NCBI GenBank assembly: GCA_900472575.1
Contig: UCIV01000017.1
Location: 62,001-126,000, forward strand
DNA from: Hyphomicrobiales bacterium
GTDB lineage: Bacteria > Pseudomonadota > Alphaproteobacteria > Rhizobiales > Rhizobiaceae
Length of the DNA stretch: 64,000 nt
Reading direction: 5' to 3'
Of the stretch, positions 36,961-46,167 are shown piece after piece. Both the position numbers and the translations under genes were made by a program. The notes under the pieces were generated by a model. It worked only from the letters and a program-made list of their open reading frames with translations, made no database searches and was not told where the DNA came from. The first letter of the stretch is position 1, and every line of letters starts with the position of its first letter.

Positions 36961-38045
36961 TCTTCTCCACGCTTGGTCGATATTTCTTCCAGCGGTATGT
37001 CGTGACCACCTTCTGGTTCCTTCTGGGGGTGAGTGCGATCATCATGCTCGCCGATTTCAGCGAGACGACGCGCAAGCTTTCGGGCCTTGCCGAGTACAGT
37101 GTTCTCGGCGCCTTGGGCATTACGCTCATGCGCCTGCCGCTCATCCTGCAGCAGACGATACCGACACTCAGCCTCTTCATTGGCATGACCGTGCTGATCG
37201 CGCTGAACCGCCGCTACGAACTGGTAGTCACGCGAGCAGCCGGTATTTCCGTCTGGCAGTTCATCTTCCCGTTCATTGTCGGCTCCTTCCTGCTCGGCCT
37301 GTTCACGATCCTGGTCATCAATCCAGTCGGTGCTTGGGGTCAACGCGAATCGGTTTCCATGGAAGCCAGCTGGCGGCAGGCGAGCAATCGCGCCAAGGCC
37401 AGTAAGTTCGTGCCATGGATTCGCCAAATCAGCGACGATGAGGATGTCATCATCGGCGCCAAGAGCTACAAGGATCAGGGCGCAGAACTCATCGATGTGG
37501 TGGTTTTCCACTTCGACAAGGGTGGCGCGGTGATCATGCGGCAGGACGCGCGCACAGCAAAACTCGAAAATGGTTACTGGCTTCTTACCGATGTCCTGGA
37601 GAATCGCCCCGGCGAGATTCCATCGCGCAAGGCGACGGAACAGGTTCGTACCAACCTGAAACAGGAATACCTTCAGGAGAGCCTTGAGCAGCCTGAAAAC
37701 GTTGCATTCCTTGATCTTTCCCGAAAGATCGAAATCAGCCGATCATTCGGCATCTCAACCAAGGCGCTGGAAACCCAATTCCACTCGCTTCTGTCGCTGC
37801 CCATCCTGCTTGTGGCCATGACTCTCATTGCTGCAACAGTTTCGTTAAAATTCAGTCGCTTCGCCCAGTCCCGATCCATGATTCTGGGTGGCATAGTTTC
37901 CGGCTTCGTGCTTTATGTCGTCAGCGTGCTTGTAAAAGCGTTCGGAAGCAGCGGAGCGATTCCTCCGTCAGTGGCGGTCTGGATACCAGTCATCGTCGCA
38001 ACGGCATTGGGGGCTACGATCTTGCTTCATCAGGAGGACGGCTAG
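36957..38045 (+). CDS. lptG: LPS export ABC transporter permease LptG
   Basis: Partner of LptF in the LptB2FG complex. The 362-residue protein begins with TLGRYFFQRYVVTTFWFLLG and shows the same helix-jellyroll-helix layout, including LSLFIGMTVLIALNRRYELV. Its ATG lies within the lptF ATGA stop overlap, and its TAG shares a base with the lptD GTG, so lptF-lptG-lptD are tightly coupled. The ATPase LptB is not in this window. Confidence 0.94.
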   Translation: MIFSTLGRYFFQRYVVTTFWFLLGVSAIIMLADFSETTRKLSGLAEYSVLGALGITLMRLPLILQQTIPTLSLFIGMTVLIALNRRYELVVTRAAGISVWQFIFPFIVGSFLLGLFTILVINPVGAWGQRESVSMEASWRQASNRAKASKFVPWIRQISDDEDVIIGAKSYKDQGAELIDVVVFHFDKGGAVIMRQDARTAKLENGYWLLTDVLENRPGEIPSRKATEQVRTNLKQEYLQESLEQPENVAFLDLSRKIEISRSFGISTKALETQFHSLLSLPILLVAMTLIAATVSLKFSRFAQSRSMILGGIVSGFVLYVVSVLVKAFGSSGAIPPSVAVWIPVIVATALGATILLHQEDG

Positions 38046-40378
38046 TGGCGGTCAGTAACCGCAGAAATATAAGACGGCTTGCCGCCGCTCTGCTGACAGG
38101 TGTGTCTGCGTTCGTATGTGGCTTCACGACGAATGTCGTGCATGCGCAAGGTCTCGTGCCTGTCCAATCGGACGACGCGAAGATGCTTCTGCGTGCCAAC
38201 GAGCTCACCTATAATCAAGATGCTCAGCGCGTCACCGCCCGCGGCGGTGTGCAGATTTATTACAATCGTTACCGCATGGTCGCGCAGCGGGTCGAATATG
38301 ACCAGAAGAGCGGACGCGTCATGGCGTCCGGCAATATCGAACTCATCGAGCCGGGCGGAACGCGCGTCTATGCCGAAGAGTTGGATGTTACCGACGATTT
38401 CGGCCAGGGTTTCCTGAATTCCCTGCGTGTAGAGACGACCGATAATACGCGCCTTGCAGCGGAAAGCGCCGAGCGGCAAAGCGGCGATGTGATGGTACTT
38501 AACAATACCGTCTATACCGCATGCCTTCCCTGCGCCCAGACGCCAGGCAAAGCCCCGTTGTGGCAGGTCAAAGCGCAGCGTGTGATTCGCAACGGCCAGA
38601 CCCACACGATCCGGCTGGAAAACGCTCAGTTCGAGTTGTTCGGCATGTCGCTCGGTCGGCTGCCGTTCCCGATCACCGTTCCCGACGAAACCGTCGAGCG
38701 TAAGTCAGGCCTGCTGTTCCCGCGGTTCAGCGCCGACGATAATCTCGGCTTCGGGATAAGCGTCCCATATTACCATGTCTTCTCGCCAAGCATGGATGCC
38801 ACGCTGACACCGACCTATTACAGCAATCAGGGCCTGCTCGTCGAAGGTGAGATCCGCAACAAGTTCGAAACAGGCGAGCACACCTTCCGATTCGCCGGTA
38901 TCAACCAGCAGAATCCCGGTTCGTTTGACCTCGGCACAGCCGACAGGGATGCCGATACCCGAGTGATGGGCGCCTCCAAGGGTGAGTTCCACATCAATCC
39001 GCGCTGGACGTTCGGTTGGGACGTCATGGTGCAGAGCGACAACAATTTTTCGCGTACATATAACCTTGAAGGCTTCGACCAGGAAACGTTCACCAATGAC
39101 GTGTACCTGACCGGTCTTGGCACGCGGAACTATTTCGACCTGCATGGCTATTACTTCGATGAGCAGGACGATGCGAAGACCAGCTTGCTGGAGCGTCAGC
39201 AGGCAATAGTTTATCCGGTTCTGGACTATAGCTGGTTCGCACCGGAACCCGTTTTCGGCGGCCAGCTGTCGATCAATGCCAATCTGACGAACCTTTCCCG
39301 GCGCGCCGAGGATAGTTACCTTGAAGGGGTCGATAGCTATCGCTTCCCTGGCCTTGAAGGCAGCTATACCCGCTTCACGACCGAAGCTGAATGGAAGCGC
39401 ACAATCACTACGGATCAGGGACTGCAGCTGACGCCGTTACTGGCATTGCGCGGCGACGGTTTGCGTAGCACCTCATCCAGCGCCGGCGCCTTCTATTCCG
39501 GTTCACTGGAAGACGATCCGAGCGGGCGTTACATGGCGACCGCAGGTCTTGAAGCTCGCTATCCGTTCCTGATCACGGCCGGCAGCAGCAGCCATATCAT
39601 CGAGCCGATAGCGCAGATTTATGCCCGTCCCGACGAGCAGATGGCGGGCGGCCTGCCGAACGAAGATGCACAGAGCTTCGTCTTTGACGCGACAAGTCTG
39701 TTCGAACGCGACAAATTTTCCGGTTATGACCGGATCGAAGGCGGCACACGTGCCAATGTCGGCATCCGGTATACGGGCTCGTTTGATAACGGTGTGGGCC
39801 TGCGCGGCATTTTCGGCCAGTCCTATCAGCTCGCCGGCGAAAATTCTTTCGCCAGCGCCGATCTCGTCAATGCTGGCGCCAATTCCGGTCTTGAAAACGA
39901 CGTGTCGGACTTTGTCGCAATGGCGGCGATCGACCTGCCGCAGGGTTTCAGTCTGTCCACGAACACCCGGTTCGACAAAGATACGTTTGATATCCGCCGT
40001 ACCGATGTCGGCTTCGACTACAAGACGCCTCGCGTGACCGGAAAGCTCGTCTACACCAAGGTCGAGGCTCAGCCTGACTATGGCTCCACCAGCTCGACCA
40101 ATATCCTGGAAAAGTCGATGAGCTTCCGGATCAACGAGAACTGGTCGATTTCCGGCAAGGCGACGTGGGATCTGGACGACAACGAAGTCACGCGCCGTGG
40201 GCTGGGCTTCAGCTATGCCGACGAGTGCACCATCTTCACCATCGCCTATACCGAGAAGACAGACTCGAGCAAGGCGAACGACTGGAGCATCGGCGCGCGC
40301 CTGAGCTTCAGAACGCTCGGCGACGTGAATATCGGTTCGACGAGCGATTACGACAAACAACAGACTTTCCGTTATTGA
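38045..40378 (+). CDS. lptD: LPS-assembly outer-membrane protein LptD
   Basis: Outer-membrane translocon that inserts LPS into the outer leaflet with LptE. The 777-residue protein has a signal peptide (cleaved near VVHAQ), an LptA-like (OstA) jellyroll with repeats such as VTARGGVQIYYNRYRMVA, then a large beta barrel (SVPYYHVFSPSMDATLTPTY onward). Mature Cys residues are two in TACLPCAQT and one in ADECTIF near the C-terminus, fewer than the four of E. coli LptD, so the disulfide pattern differs. GTG start overlapping the lptG stop. A hairpin follows the gene. Confidence 0.95.
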   Translation: MAVSNRRNIRRLAAALLTGVSAFVCGFTTNVVHAQGLVPVQSDDAKMLLRANELTYNQDAQRVTARGGVQIYYNRYRMVAQRVEYDQKSGRVMASGNIELIEPGGTRVYAEELDVTDDFGQGFLNSLRVETTDNTRLAAESAERQSGDVMVLNNTVYTACLPCAQTPGKAPLWQVKAQRVIRNGQTHTIRLENAQFELFGMSLGRLPFPITVPDETVERKSGLLFPRFSADDNLGFGISVPYYHVFSPSMDATLTPTYYSNQGLLVEGEIRNKFETGEHTFRFAGINQQNPGSFDLGTADRDADTRVMGASKGEFHINPRWTFGWDVMVQSDNNFSRTYNLEGFDQETFTNDVYLTGLGTRNYFDLHGYYFDEQDDAKTSLLERQQAIVYPVLDYSWFAPEPVFGGQLSINANLTNLSRRAEDSYLEGVDSYRFPGLEGSYTRFTTEAEWKRTITTDQGLQLTPLLALRGDGLRSTSSSAGAFYSGSLEDDPSGRYMATAGLEARYPFLITAGSSSHIIEPIAQIYARPDEQMAGGLPNEDAQSFVFDATSLFERDKFSGYDRIEGGTRANVGIRYTGSFDNGVGLRGIFGQSYQLAGENSFASADLVNAGANSGLENDVSDFVAMAAIDLPQGFSLSTNTRFDKDTFDIRRTDVGFDYKTPRVTGKLVYTKVEAQPDYGSTSSTNILEKSMSFRINENWSISGKATWDLDDNEVTRRGLGFSYADECTIFTIAYTEKTDSSKANDWSIGARLSFRTLGDVNIGSTSDYDKQQTFRY

Positions 40379-40389
40379 TCGCGCAGAAT

Positions 40390-40414
40390 TGACGGCGCTC
40401 TGATGGCGCCGTCA
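40390..40414 (+). terminator. Hairpin between lptD and surA-like gene
   Basis: TGACGGCGC (40390-40398) and GCGCCGTCA (40406-40414) form a perfect 9-bp stem with a 7-base loop, followed by TGGTTTTG. It may attenuate read-through from lptD into the surA-like gene. Confidence 0.65.
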
Positions 40415-40509
40415 TGGTTTTGCCGCAACGATTGCGCATTCGGGCACGCTTATAGTAAAAGGCGACCCGCAAGTCGCATGACAAGTCCGAGCGCAAGAGG
40501 AGTGGACTG

Positions 40510-41451
40510 ATGTTTGGAGTGATCGGAACGCGCAGACTGGCGATAGCCATGGCTGCACTGGCGGCTTCGCTCGTCATCGATCCCATCGTGGCCGCGGCCC
40601 AGACCAGCGGCGTCGCCGCAGTGGTCAACCGCACGCCGATCACCACTGCCGACGTTGCACGTCGGGTGGCTTTCCTTCGTTTGCAGCGCCAGAAGGCCGA
40701 CAGCAATACTGCGCGTGAACAGCTGATCGACGAGACGCTGAAGCGTCAGGAGATCGCTCGCGTCAAGATGTCCGTCAGCACCGACGATGTCGATGCGTCC
40801 TTCGCGCGGTTTGCTGCCAGCAATAAAATGACACCTGACCAGATGGGCAAGATCCTCGATCAGGCTGGCGTGACGTCACAGCATTTCAAGAATTTCATCG
40901 CCGTGCAGATGAGCTGGCCACGGCTGCTCAACGCCCGTTATGGCGGCGGCGGCAGCCGCATGTCCAGCCAGGAGCTGGTCACCCGGATGATGGAGAGCAA
41001 GGAAAAGCCGGTCACCACCGAATACTTCCTGAAGCAGATCATCTTCGTCGTTCCGCCGGCAAAGCGCAATGCGATCATCAACAAGCGCAAATCGGAAGCG
41101 GAAGCATCCCGGTCGAAATTCCCGGGCTGCGATCAGGCAAAGGATTTTGCGGCAACTATGATGGACGTATCCGTTCGCGACCTCGGCCGCGTCATGACAC
41201 CCAACCTGCCGGATGACTGGAAACCGCTGATCGAAAAGGCGTCTCCAAATGGGACGACCGCTACCAAGATCACCGAACGTGGCGTCGAGTTTCTTGCGAT
41301 CTGCAACCAGCGTCAGGTTTCCGACGACGTTGCCGCGGAAGCCGTGTTCCGTGCCGAAGACCTTGGCAAATCCGAGAAGAGCGGCACCAATCCGAACGAC
41401 AAGAAATATCTCGACGAGTTGCGCTCCAAGGCGCAGATCGATCGTCGCTGA
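40510..41451 (+). CDS. SurA-like periplasmic chaperone
   Basis: A 313-residue periplasmic protein with a signal peptide ([21 protein letters not shown]) and a SurA N-terminal fold: [25 protein letters not shown] and [14 protein letters not shown]. The C-terminal half lacks a recognisable complete parvulin (PpiC) domain, so it is probably a chaperone without isomerase activity. Its place between lptD and pdxA-rsmA matches the classical surA position (lptD-surA-pdxA-ksgA), which supports a role in assembling LptD and other barrels. AAGAGGAG lies before the ATG. Confidence 0.85.
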   Translation: MFGVIGTRRLAIAMAALAASLVIDPIVAAAQTSGVAAVVNRTPITTADVARRVAFLRLQRQKADSNTAREQLIDETLKRQEIARVKMSVSTDDVDASFARFAASNKMTPDQMGKILDQAGVTSQHFKNFIAVQMSWPRLLNARYGGGGSRMSSQELVTRMMESKEKPVTTEYFLKQIIFVVPPAKRNAIINKRKSEAEASRSKFPGCDQAKDFAATMMDVSVRDLGRVMTPNLPDDWKPLIEKASPNGTTATKITERGVEFLAICNQRQVSDDVAAEAVFRAEDLGKSEKSGTNPNDKKYLDELRSKAQIDRR

Positions 41452-41473
41452 CCCAAGGCATTCCGGAGTTATC

Positions 41474-42514
41474 ATGGCGCCCGACCGCCCGCTTGCATTG
41501 ACCCAGGGCGATCCTGCAGGGATCGGCCCGGACATTACCTTGGCTGCATGGGCGGCGCGGCGGGAAACCGGCCTGCCGCCTTTCCTTTTCATCGGCGATC
41601 CTGAGGTTCTGAAGTCTCGCGCTGCTTTGCTCGATCTCGATGTATCGATCCGCGAGGCTACTGCGGAAACGGCGGTATCGGTCTTTGATCATGCCATCCC
41701 CGTATTGCCCATTTCATCAGGCGTCGAAGTCGCCGCCGGCGAGCCGCATGTGGCGACCGCCCGCGGCACAATTTCGTCGATCGAGATCGCAGTCGATCTT
41801 TGCTTTTCCGGCAGAGCCTCGGCAGTCGTCACCAACCCGATCGCGAAATCGGTTCTCTATCAATCCGGTTTCAAATTTCCGGGTCACACGGAATTTCTCG
41901 CCGACCTCGCGCAAAAGGTAACGAGTCGGTCCTATCTGCCCGTGATGATGCTTGCCGGGCCGAAGCTGCGTGCCATCCCCGTGACGATCCATATCCCGCT
42001 CAAGGATGTACCCACTGCGCTGACGGAAGACCTTATCGTAGACACCTGCCGTGTCACCAATGAGGATTTGAAGAACCGTTTCGGCATCGCGAAGCCGCGT
42101 ATTGCCGTTGCAGGCATCAATCCGCATGCGGGCGAAGATGGCGCGATTGGTGTTGAGGATCAGGAGATCATTCATCCTGCCATCGTCAGATTGCGTGACG
42201 AGGGGCTGCATGTGTTTGGGCCGCTGCCGGCGGATACGATGTTTCATGACGAAGCACGCTCACGTTATGACGTCGCGGTCTGTATGTATCACGATCAGGC
42301 GCTGATCCCGGCGAAGGCGCTGGGCTTCGACACGTCGGTCAATGTGACGCTTGGCCTTCCCTTCATCCGTACGTCCCCCGACCACGGCACGGCCTTCGGC
42401 ATTGCGGGTCAGGGCGTGGCGCGCGAGACGAGCCTCGTTGCAGCACTGAAGCTCGCAGCCGAACTGGCGACCAATACAAATGCAAAAACTCCCGCATTCG
42501 GCGTAACCGTCTGA
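41474..42514 (+). CDS. pdxA: 4-hydroxythreonine-4-phosphate dehydrogenase
   Basis: NAD-dependent step of pyridoxal phosphate synthesis. The 346-residue protein begins with [17 protein letters not shown], the PdxA signature, and shows metal-binding His residues in [25 protein letters not shown] and [13 protein letters not shown] 41474 has GGAG 5 bases upstream; the frame runs back into the surA-like gene but the family start is here. rsmA overlaps its stop by one base. Confidence 0.95.
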   Translation: MAPDRPLALTQGDPAGIGPDITLAAWAARRETGLPPFLFIGDPEVLKSRAALLDLDVSIREATAETAVSVFDHAIPVLPISSGVEVAAGEPHVATARGTISSIEIAVDLCFSGRASAVVTNPIAKSVLYQSGFKFPGHTEFLADLAQKVTSRSYLPVMMLAGPKLRAIPVTIHIPLKDVPTALTEDLIVDTCRVTNEDLKNRFGIAKPRIAVAGINPHAGEDGAIGVEDQEIIHPAIVRLRDEGLHVFGPLPADTMFHDEARSRYDVAVCMYHDQALIPAKALGFDTSVNVTLGLPFIRTSPDHGTAFGIAGQGVARETSLVAALKLAAELATNTNAKTPAFGVTV

Positions 42515-43359
42515 TGGCAACTCTTGACGGACTCCCGCCGCTTCGCGACGTCATCCAGCGCCATGGGCTGGATGCGAAAAAGTCGCTTGGCCAGAATTTT
42601 CTCTTCGATCTCAACCTCACCCAGAAGATCGCCCGCTCGGCCGGCTCGCTCGAAGGCGTGACGGTATTCGAGGTTGGCCCCGGCCCGGGCGGGCTGACGC
42701 GCTCCATTCTTGCGCTTGGAGCGAAGAAGGTGATCGCGGTCGAGCGCGATGCACGGGCGTTGCCGGTGCTTGCCGAAGTCTCCGATTTCTATCCCGGCCG
42801 CCTCGAAGTTTTCGAAGGCGATGCGTTGAAGACCGATTTCGCTGCGCTTGCGGCAGAAAAGGCCGATGGCGGGCCGGTGAAGATCATCGCCAACCTGCCC
42901 TATAATGTCGGCACGCAACTGCTCATCAACTGGCTGCTTCCGGAAAACGGTCAATGGCCTCCCTTCTGGGAAAGCCTGACGCTGATGTTCCAGAAGGAAG
43001 TCGGCTTGCGCATCGTTGCGGACGAGCAAGACGATCATTACGGCCGTCTCGGTGTGATCTGCGGCTGGCGCACGGATGCGCATATGGTGTTCGACGTGCC
43101 GCCACAGGCCTTCTCACCGCCGCCGAAAGTGACGTCGACAGTGGTGCATCTGACACCGAAGGCCAATCCCCTTCCCTGCGACGTCAACAAGCTGGAACGC
43201 ATCACTCAGGCTGCCTTCGGCCAGCGCCGCAAGATGCTGCGCCAGAGCCTGAAGCCGGTCGGCGGCGAAACGCTGCTCAACAAGGTCGGCATCGATCCTC
43301 AGCGCCGCGCCGAAACGCTCTCCATCGAAGAATTCGTCGCATTGGCCAACGCGCTCTGA
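42514..43359 (+). CDS. rsmA: 16S rRNA (A1518/A1519-N6) dimethyltransferase
   Basis: KsgA/RsmA: dimethylates two adenines near the 3' end of 16S rRNA during 30S assembly. The 281-residue protein has [19 protein letters not shown], the SAM motif [16 protein letters not shown], and the catalytic NLPYNVGT. Its ATG shares a base with the pdxA TGA, so it is translationally coupled as the last gene of the lptF-rsmA run. It converges on the CobW-family gene. Confidence 0.96.
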   Translation: MATLDGLPPLRDVIQRHGLDAKKSLGQNFLFDLNLTQKIARSAGSLEGVTVFEVGPGPGGLTRSILALGAKKVIAVERDARALPVLAEVSDFYPGRLEVFEGDALKTDFAALAAEKADGGPVKIIANLPYNVGTQLLINWLLPENGQWPPFWESLTLMFQKEVGLRIVADEQDDHYGRLGVICGWRTDAHMVFDVPPQAFSPPPKVTSTVVHLTPKANPLPCDVNKLERITQAAFGQRRKMLRQSLKPVGGETLLNKVGIDPQRRAETLSIEEFVALANAL

Positions 43360-43393
43360 GACGCGTCGGCCAGGGCATCAACCCGCTCTCAAT

Positions 43394-44599
43394 TCATGAA
43401 GCCTTGCGTTCCCAGCTTGCGAAGGGATCCGCAAGGTTTTTCCAGAGTTCGGGCGTGAAGACAGATGCGTCGACCAGACAGCTATCCAGCTCGGCCCGGA
43501 TATTCTGCTCATCCATCGGGTCGGCGCCGATGAAGACGATCTCCTGTCGCCGATCACCCCAGACGGGGTCCAGATAGGGTTTCATCATCTGAGCAAACTC
43601 AGGCGTCTGCGGCCAGCGTTCCATGGGAACGGCAGACCACCACAGTCCGGTTCGGCCGGTGCGTACCAGAGCGCCCGCCTGGCTGATCTCGCCGACGAGA
43701 TGCGGACGTGTCGCCAGCCAGAAGAAACCCTTGGCACGGACCACACCCGGCCACGACCTGTCGATGAAGCGCTGGAACCTGGCCGGTTCGAACGGCCTTC
43801 TGGCGCGGTAGACGAAGGAGCGGATGCCGTATTCCTCCGTCTCCGGCACATGGTCCTTGAACCCGTGCAACTCCTTGAACCAGAGCGGGTGCTGTTCCGC
43901 CTTGTCGATATCGAAGCGACCGGTGCCCAGCACATCCTCGAGATCCACCTTGCCGAAATCCGTCTCGATCAACCTCGCATCGGGATTGAGCGCCACGATG
44001 ATTTTTCGCGCGGCGTCGCGTTCGTCCGGCGTCGCGGTGCCGATCTTGTTCAACACCACGACATCGGCGAATTCGATCTGCTCGACCAGAAGATCGACAA
44101 TGGTGCGGTTGTCGCCCTCGCCTGCCGTCTCGCCGCGATCGGCAAGGAAGTCGCCGGAACCGTAGTCCTTCAGAAGATTGGCGGCATCGACGACAGTCAC
44201 CATCGTGTCCAGCCTCGATATGTCCGAAAGGCTCTGGCCGTTCTCATCGCGAAAATCGAAGGTGGCGGCGACCGGCAGCGGCTCGGCGATACCCGTCGAT
44301 TCGATCAGCAGATAATCGAACCGCCCCTGCTCGGCGAGCGCACGCACTTCCTTCAAGAGATCGTCGCGCAGCGTGCAGCAGATGCAGCCATTGGTCATCT
44401 CCACCAGTTGTTCCTCGGTACGCGACAGATTGGCGCCGCCATCACGAACGAGGGCTGCGTCGATATTCACCTCGCTCATGTCGTTGACGATCAGCGCCAC
44501 GCGCATCCCCTGCCGGTTGGCGAGGATGTGATTGAGCATGGTCGTCTTGCCAGCGCCAAGGAAGCCGGAGAGCACGGTGACAGGGAGCCTGTTTTTCAT
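43394..44599 (-). CDS. CobW/COG0523 GTPase (putative zinc chaperone)
   Basis: A 401-residue G3E GTPase. [15 protein letters not shown] (residues about 12-26) is Walker [13 protein letters not shown] carries the CxCC metal-binding motif, [10 protein letters not shown] is Walker B, and VLNKI is the guanine-specificity motif. The C-terminal CobW_C domain ends the protein. A Zur-like palindrome 26 bases upstream argues for a zinc-stress (ZigA/YciC/ZNG1-type) chaperone that loads zinc into client proteins, rather than a cobalt role, although a cobalamin riboswitch locus lies just upstream on the other strand. Confidence 0.88.
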   Translation of the reverse strand: MKNRLPVTVLSGFLGAGKTTMLNHILANRQGMRVALIVNDMSEVNIDAALVRDGGANLSRTEEQLVEMTNGCICCTLRDDLLKEVRALAEQGRFDYLLIESTGIAEPLPVAATFDFRDENGQSLSDISRLDTMVTVVDAANLLKDYGSGDFLADRGETAGEGDNRTIVDLLVEQIEFADVVVLNKIGTATPDERDAARKIIVALNPDARLIETDFGKVDLEDVLGTGRFDIDKAEQHPLWFKELHGFKDHVPETEEYGIRSFVYRARRPFEPARFQRFIDRSWPGVVRAKGFFWLATRPHLVGEISQAGALVRTGRTGLWWSAVPMERWPQTPEFAQMMKPYLDPVWGDRRQEIVFIGADPMDEQNIRAELDSCLVDASVFTPELWKNLADPFASWERKAS

Positions 44600-44625
44600 T
44601 GCAGATGTCCATTGTGAATTAAGTT

Positions 44626-44642
44626 ACGTTATACTATTACGT
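44626..44642. promoter_or_regulatory. Zur-like box upstream of CobW-family gene
   Basis: ACGTTATACTATTACGT is a near-perfect palindrome (arms ACGTTATA and TATTACGT, one mismatch) centred 34 bases before the CobW-family start. It resembles the alphaproteobacterial Zur consensus GTTATANTATAAC. The site would let zinc-loaded Zur repress the GTPase gene. Confidence 0.62.
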
Positions 44643-44743
44643 CACCATGTGATCGAGACGCTGTCAAGCCATCGGGTTGGAAGCGGCTCATCACGCAAGT
44701 TCACTGGACAAGCTCCGGTGTGTCTCCTATCAAGGGCACGCTA

Positions 44744-44956
44744 CGGTTCTGCATTCGCAGATGAAAAGGGAACGCGGTGAGGTCTTTTTGACCGAGCCCG
44801 CGACTGCCCTCGCAACTGTAAGCGGCGAGCCTTTCGTCACATCCACTGGTTTTTTGACCGGGAAGGAGACGACAAGGCGCTTGAGCCGCGAGTCAGGAGA
44901 CCTGCCGTCAGCTTTGGGCCTAACCAATACCGGACGAGGTGTTCCGGCAGGGAGAA
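44744..44956 (+). promoter_or_regulatory. Cobalamin (B12) riboswitch with RBS-sequestering platform
   Basis: Canonical aptamer elements occur in order: GAAAAGGGAACGCGGTG (44763-44779), a GCGACTGCCC...GCAACTGTAAGCGG block (44800-44825), CCACTGG (44843-44849), GGGAAGG (44860-44866) and the B12 box AGTCAGGAGACCTGCC (44891-44906). Downstream, CGGCAGG (44945-44951) is exactly complementary to CCTGCCG in the B12 box (44901-44907) and contains the start of the Shine-Dalgarno GGGAG (44950-44954); a smaller hairpin (44930-44947) also forms there. This suggests translational control of the ATG at 44961 and the transporter genes behind it. Confidence 0.93.
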
Positions 44957-44960
44957 TGAT

Positions 44961-45167
44961 ATGACGCAAGCGACCCCGTCGCCCGCCATTTTGATGTGGA
45001 CCGCAGAAGCGGCCTCGCATCGTCCTGCCTTTCATCCCGGCAAAGCCATTTCCTTTGAAAGGACAGGACATGAAACTCGGCTTGATCGCCGCACTGTTTG
45101 CGGTTTCCACCGCAGCGCTTCCCGCAACCGCATTCGCAGGCTCGACCAGCTATCCGCTGACGGTTGA
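44961..45167 (+). CDS. Riboswitch-gated small upstream ORF (68 aa, uncertain)
   Basis: The only start codon correctly spaced from the riboswitch-controlled GGGAG is the ATG at 44961. It opens a 68-codon frame (MTQATPSPAILMWTAEAAS...) that overlaps the start of the first binding-protein gene by about 98 bases in another frame. No domain is recognised and codon use after the overlap is dictated by the other gene. It may serve as a translated leader coupling riboswitch state to the downstream gene rather than as a functional protein. Confidence 0.35.
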   Translation: MTQATPSPAILMWTAEAASHRPAFHPGKAISFERTGHETRLDRRTVCGFHRSASRNRIRRLDQLSADG

Positions 45168-46089
45168 AAATTGCGGACAGAAGGTGACCTTCGACAAGGC
45201 ACCCGGCAAAATCGTTTCCATCGGTCAGGGCATGACCGAAATTCTCTATTCGCTCGGCCTTGCAGACAAGGTTGCCGGCACGGCCGTCTGGGTCGGCCCG
45301 GTCTTGCCGCAATATGCCGAGGCGAACGCGAAGATCAGACGGCTTGCCGACAACGATCCGAGCTTCGAATCCATCGTCGGGCTGGAGCCTGATCTTGTCG
45401 CCGCAGAATTCGAATGGCATGTCGGTCCGATGGGCTCCGTCGCCAAGCGCGAACAGTTTTCCGATATCGGCGTCAACACCTATATCTCGCCGGCCGATTG
45501 TGTCGCCAAGACCAATCTTGAAGGCGGCGATGGCGTGCGCAAGGAACTGTTCACGATGGACCTGATCTATCGGGAAATCGCTGAATTGGCCGAAATCTTC
45601 GACATCCAGGATCGCGGGACCAAGCTTATCGCGGACCTGAAGGCCCGTGAAGCCGCCGCCGTCGCCTCGATCAAAGGCGCGGAAGCGAAGAACCTGCCGA
45701 TCGTCTTCTGGTTCTCCAGCAAGGAAACCAAGGGCGATGCCTTTATCGCCGGCAAGAACAGCGCACCGGCCTATATCCTCAAGACGCTTGGCGCGAAGAA
45801 TGTCGTGACGACCGAAGAGGAATGGCCGCTGGTCGGTTGGGAAACGATCGCTGAAGCCAATCCCGCCGTGATCGTCATCGCCACCATGGATCGCCGCCGT
45901 TATGCCGCCGATGATCCGGCGGTAAAGGTTTCCTTCCTCGAAAGCGACCCGGTCGTCAGCCAGCTCGATGCGGTGAAGAAGAAGCATTTCGTGATGATGG
46001 ACGCGCAGTCGATGAACCCGACGATCCGCACGATCGACGGCATTGAAACGCTTGCAAAAGGCATCCAGTCCTTCGGACTTGCGAACTAA
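45070..46089 (+). CDS. ABC transporter substrate-binding protein 1 (BtuF/FepB-like)
   Basis: A 339-residue periplasmic class III binding protein. The signal peptide MKLGLIAALFAVSTAALPATAFA is followed by YPLTVENCGQKVTFDKAPGK, the usual start of corrinoid/siderophore/metal binders; SIGQGMTEILYSLGL, SFESIVGLEPDLVAAEF and GWETIAEANPAVIVI follow. Two Cys (NCG, DCV) may form a disulfide. Being behind a B12 riboswitch, it likely binds a corrinoid or a cobalt complex. A paralogue follows directly; the two share the leader AAAGGACAGGAC before ATG. Confidence 0.87.
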   Translation: MKLGLIAALFAVSTAALPATAFAGSTSYPLTVENCGQKVTFDKAPGKIVSIGQGMTEILYSLGLADKVAGTAVWVGPVLPQYAEANAKIRRLADNDPSFESIVGLEPDLVAAEFEWHVGPMGSVAKREQFSDIGVNTYISPADCVAKTNLEGGDGVRKELFTMDLIYREIAELAEIFDIQDRGTKLIADLKAREAAAVASIKGAEAKNLPIVFWFSSKETKGDAFIAGKNSAPAYILKTLGAKNVVTTEEEWPLVGWETIAEANPAVIVIATMDRRRYAADDPAVKVSFLESDPVVSQLDAVKKKHFVMMDAQSMNPTIRTIDGIETLAKGIQSFGLAN

Positions 46090-46102
46090 GCCATGCCGCC
46101 TG

Positions 46103-46133
46103 CACCGCCCGCCATCCGGCCGGGCGGTGTTTT
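46103..46133 (+). terminator. Intercistronic hairpin between the two binding-protein genes
   Basis: CACCGCCCG (46103-46111) and CGGGCGGTG (46121-46129) pair perfectly and are followed by TTTT. It may partly terminate or protect the upstream message, raising expression of the first binding protein over the rest. Confidence 0.5.
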
Positions 46134-46167
46134 CCGGCACCTCATCCGTCATCCGAAAGGACAGGAC

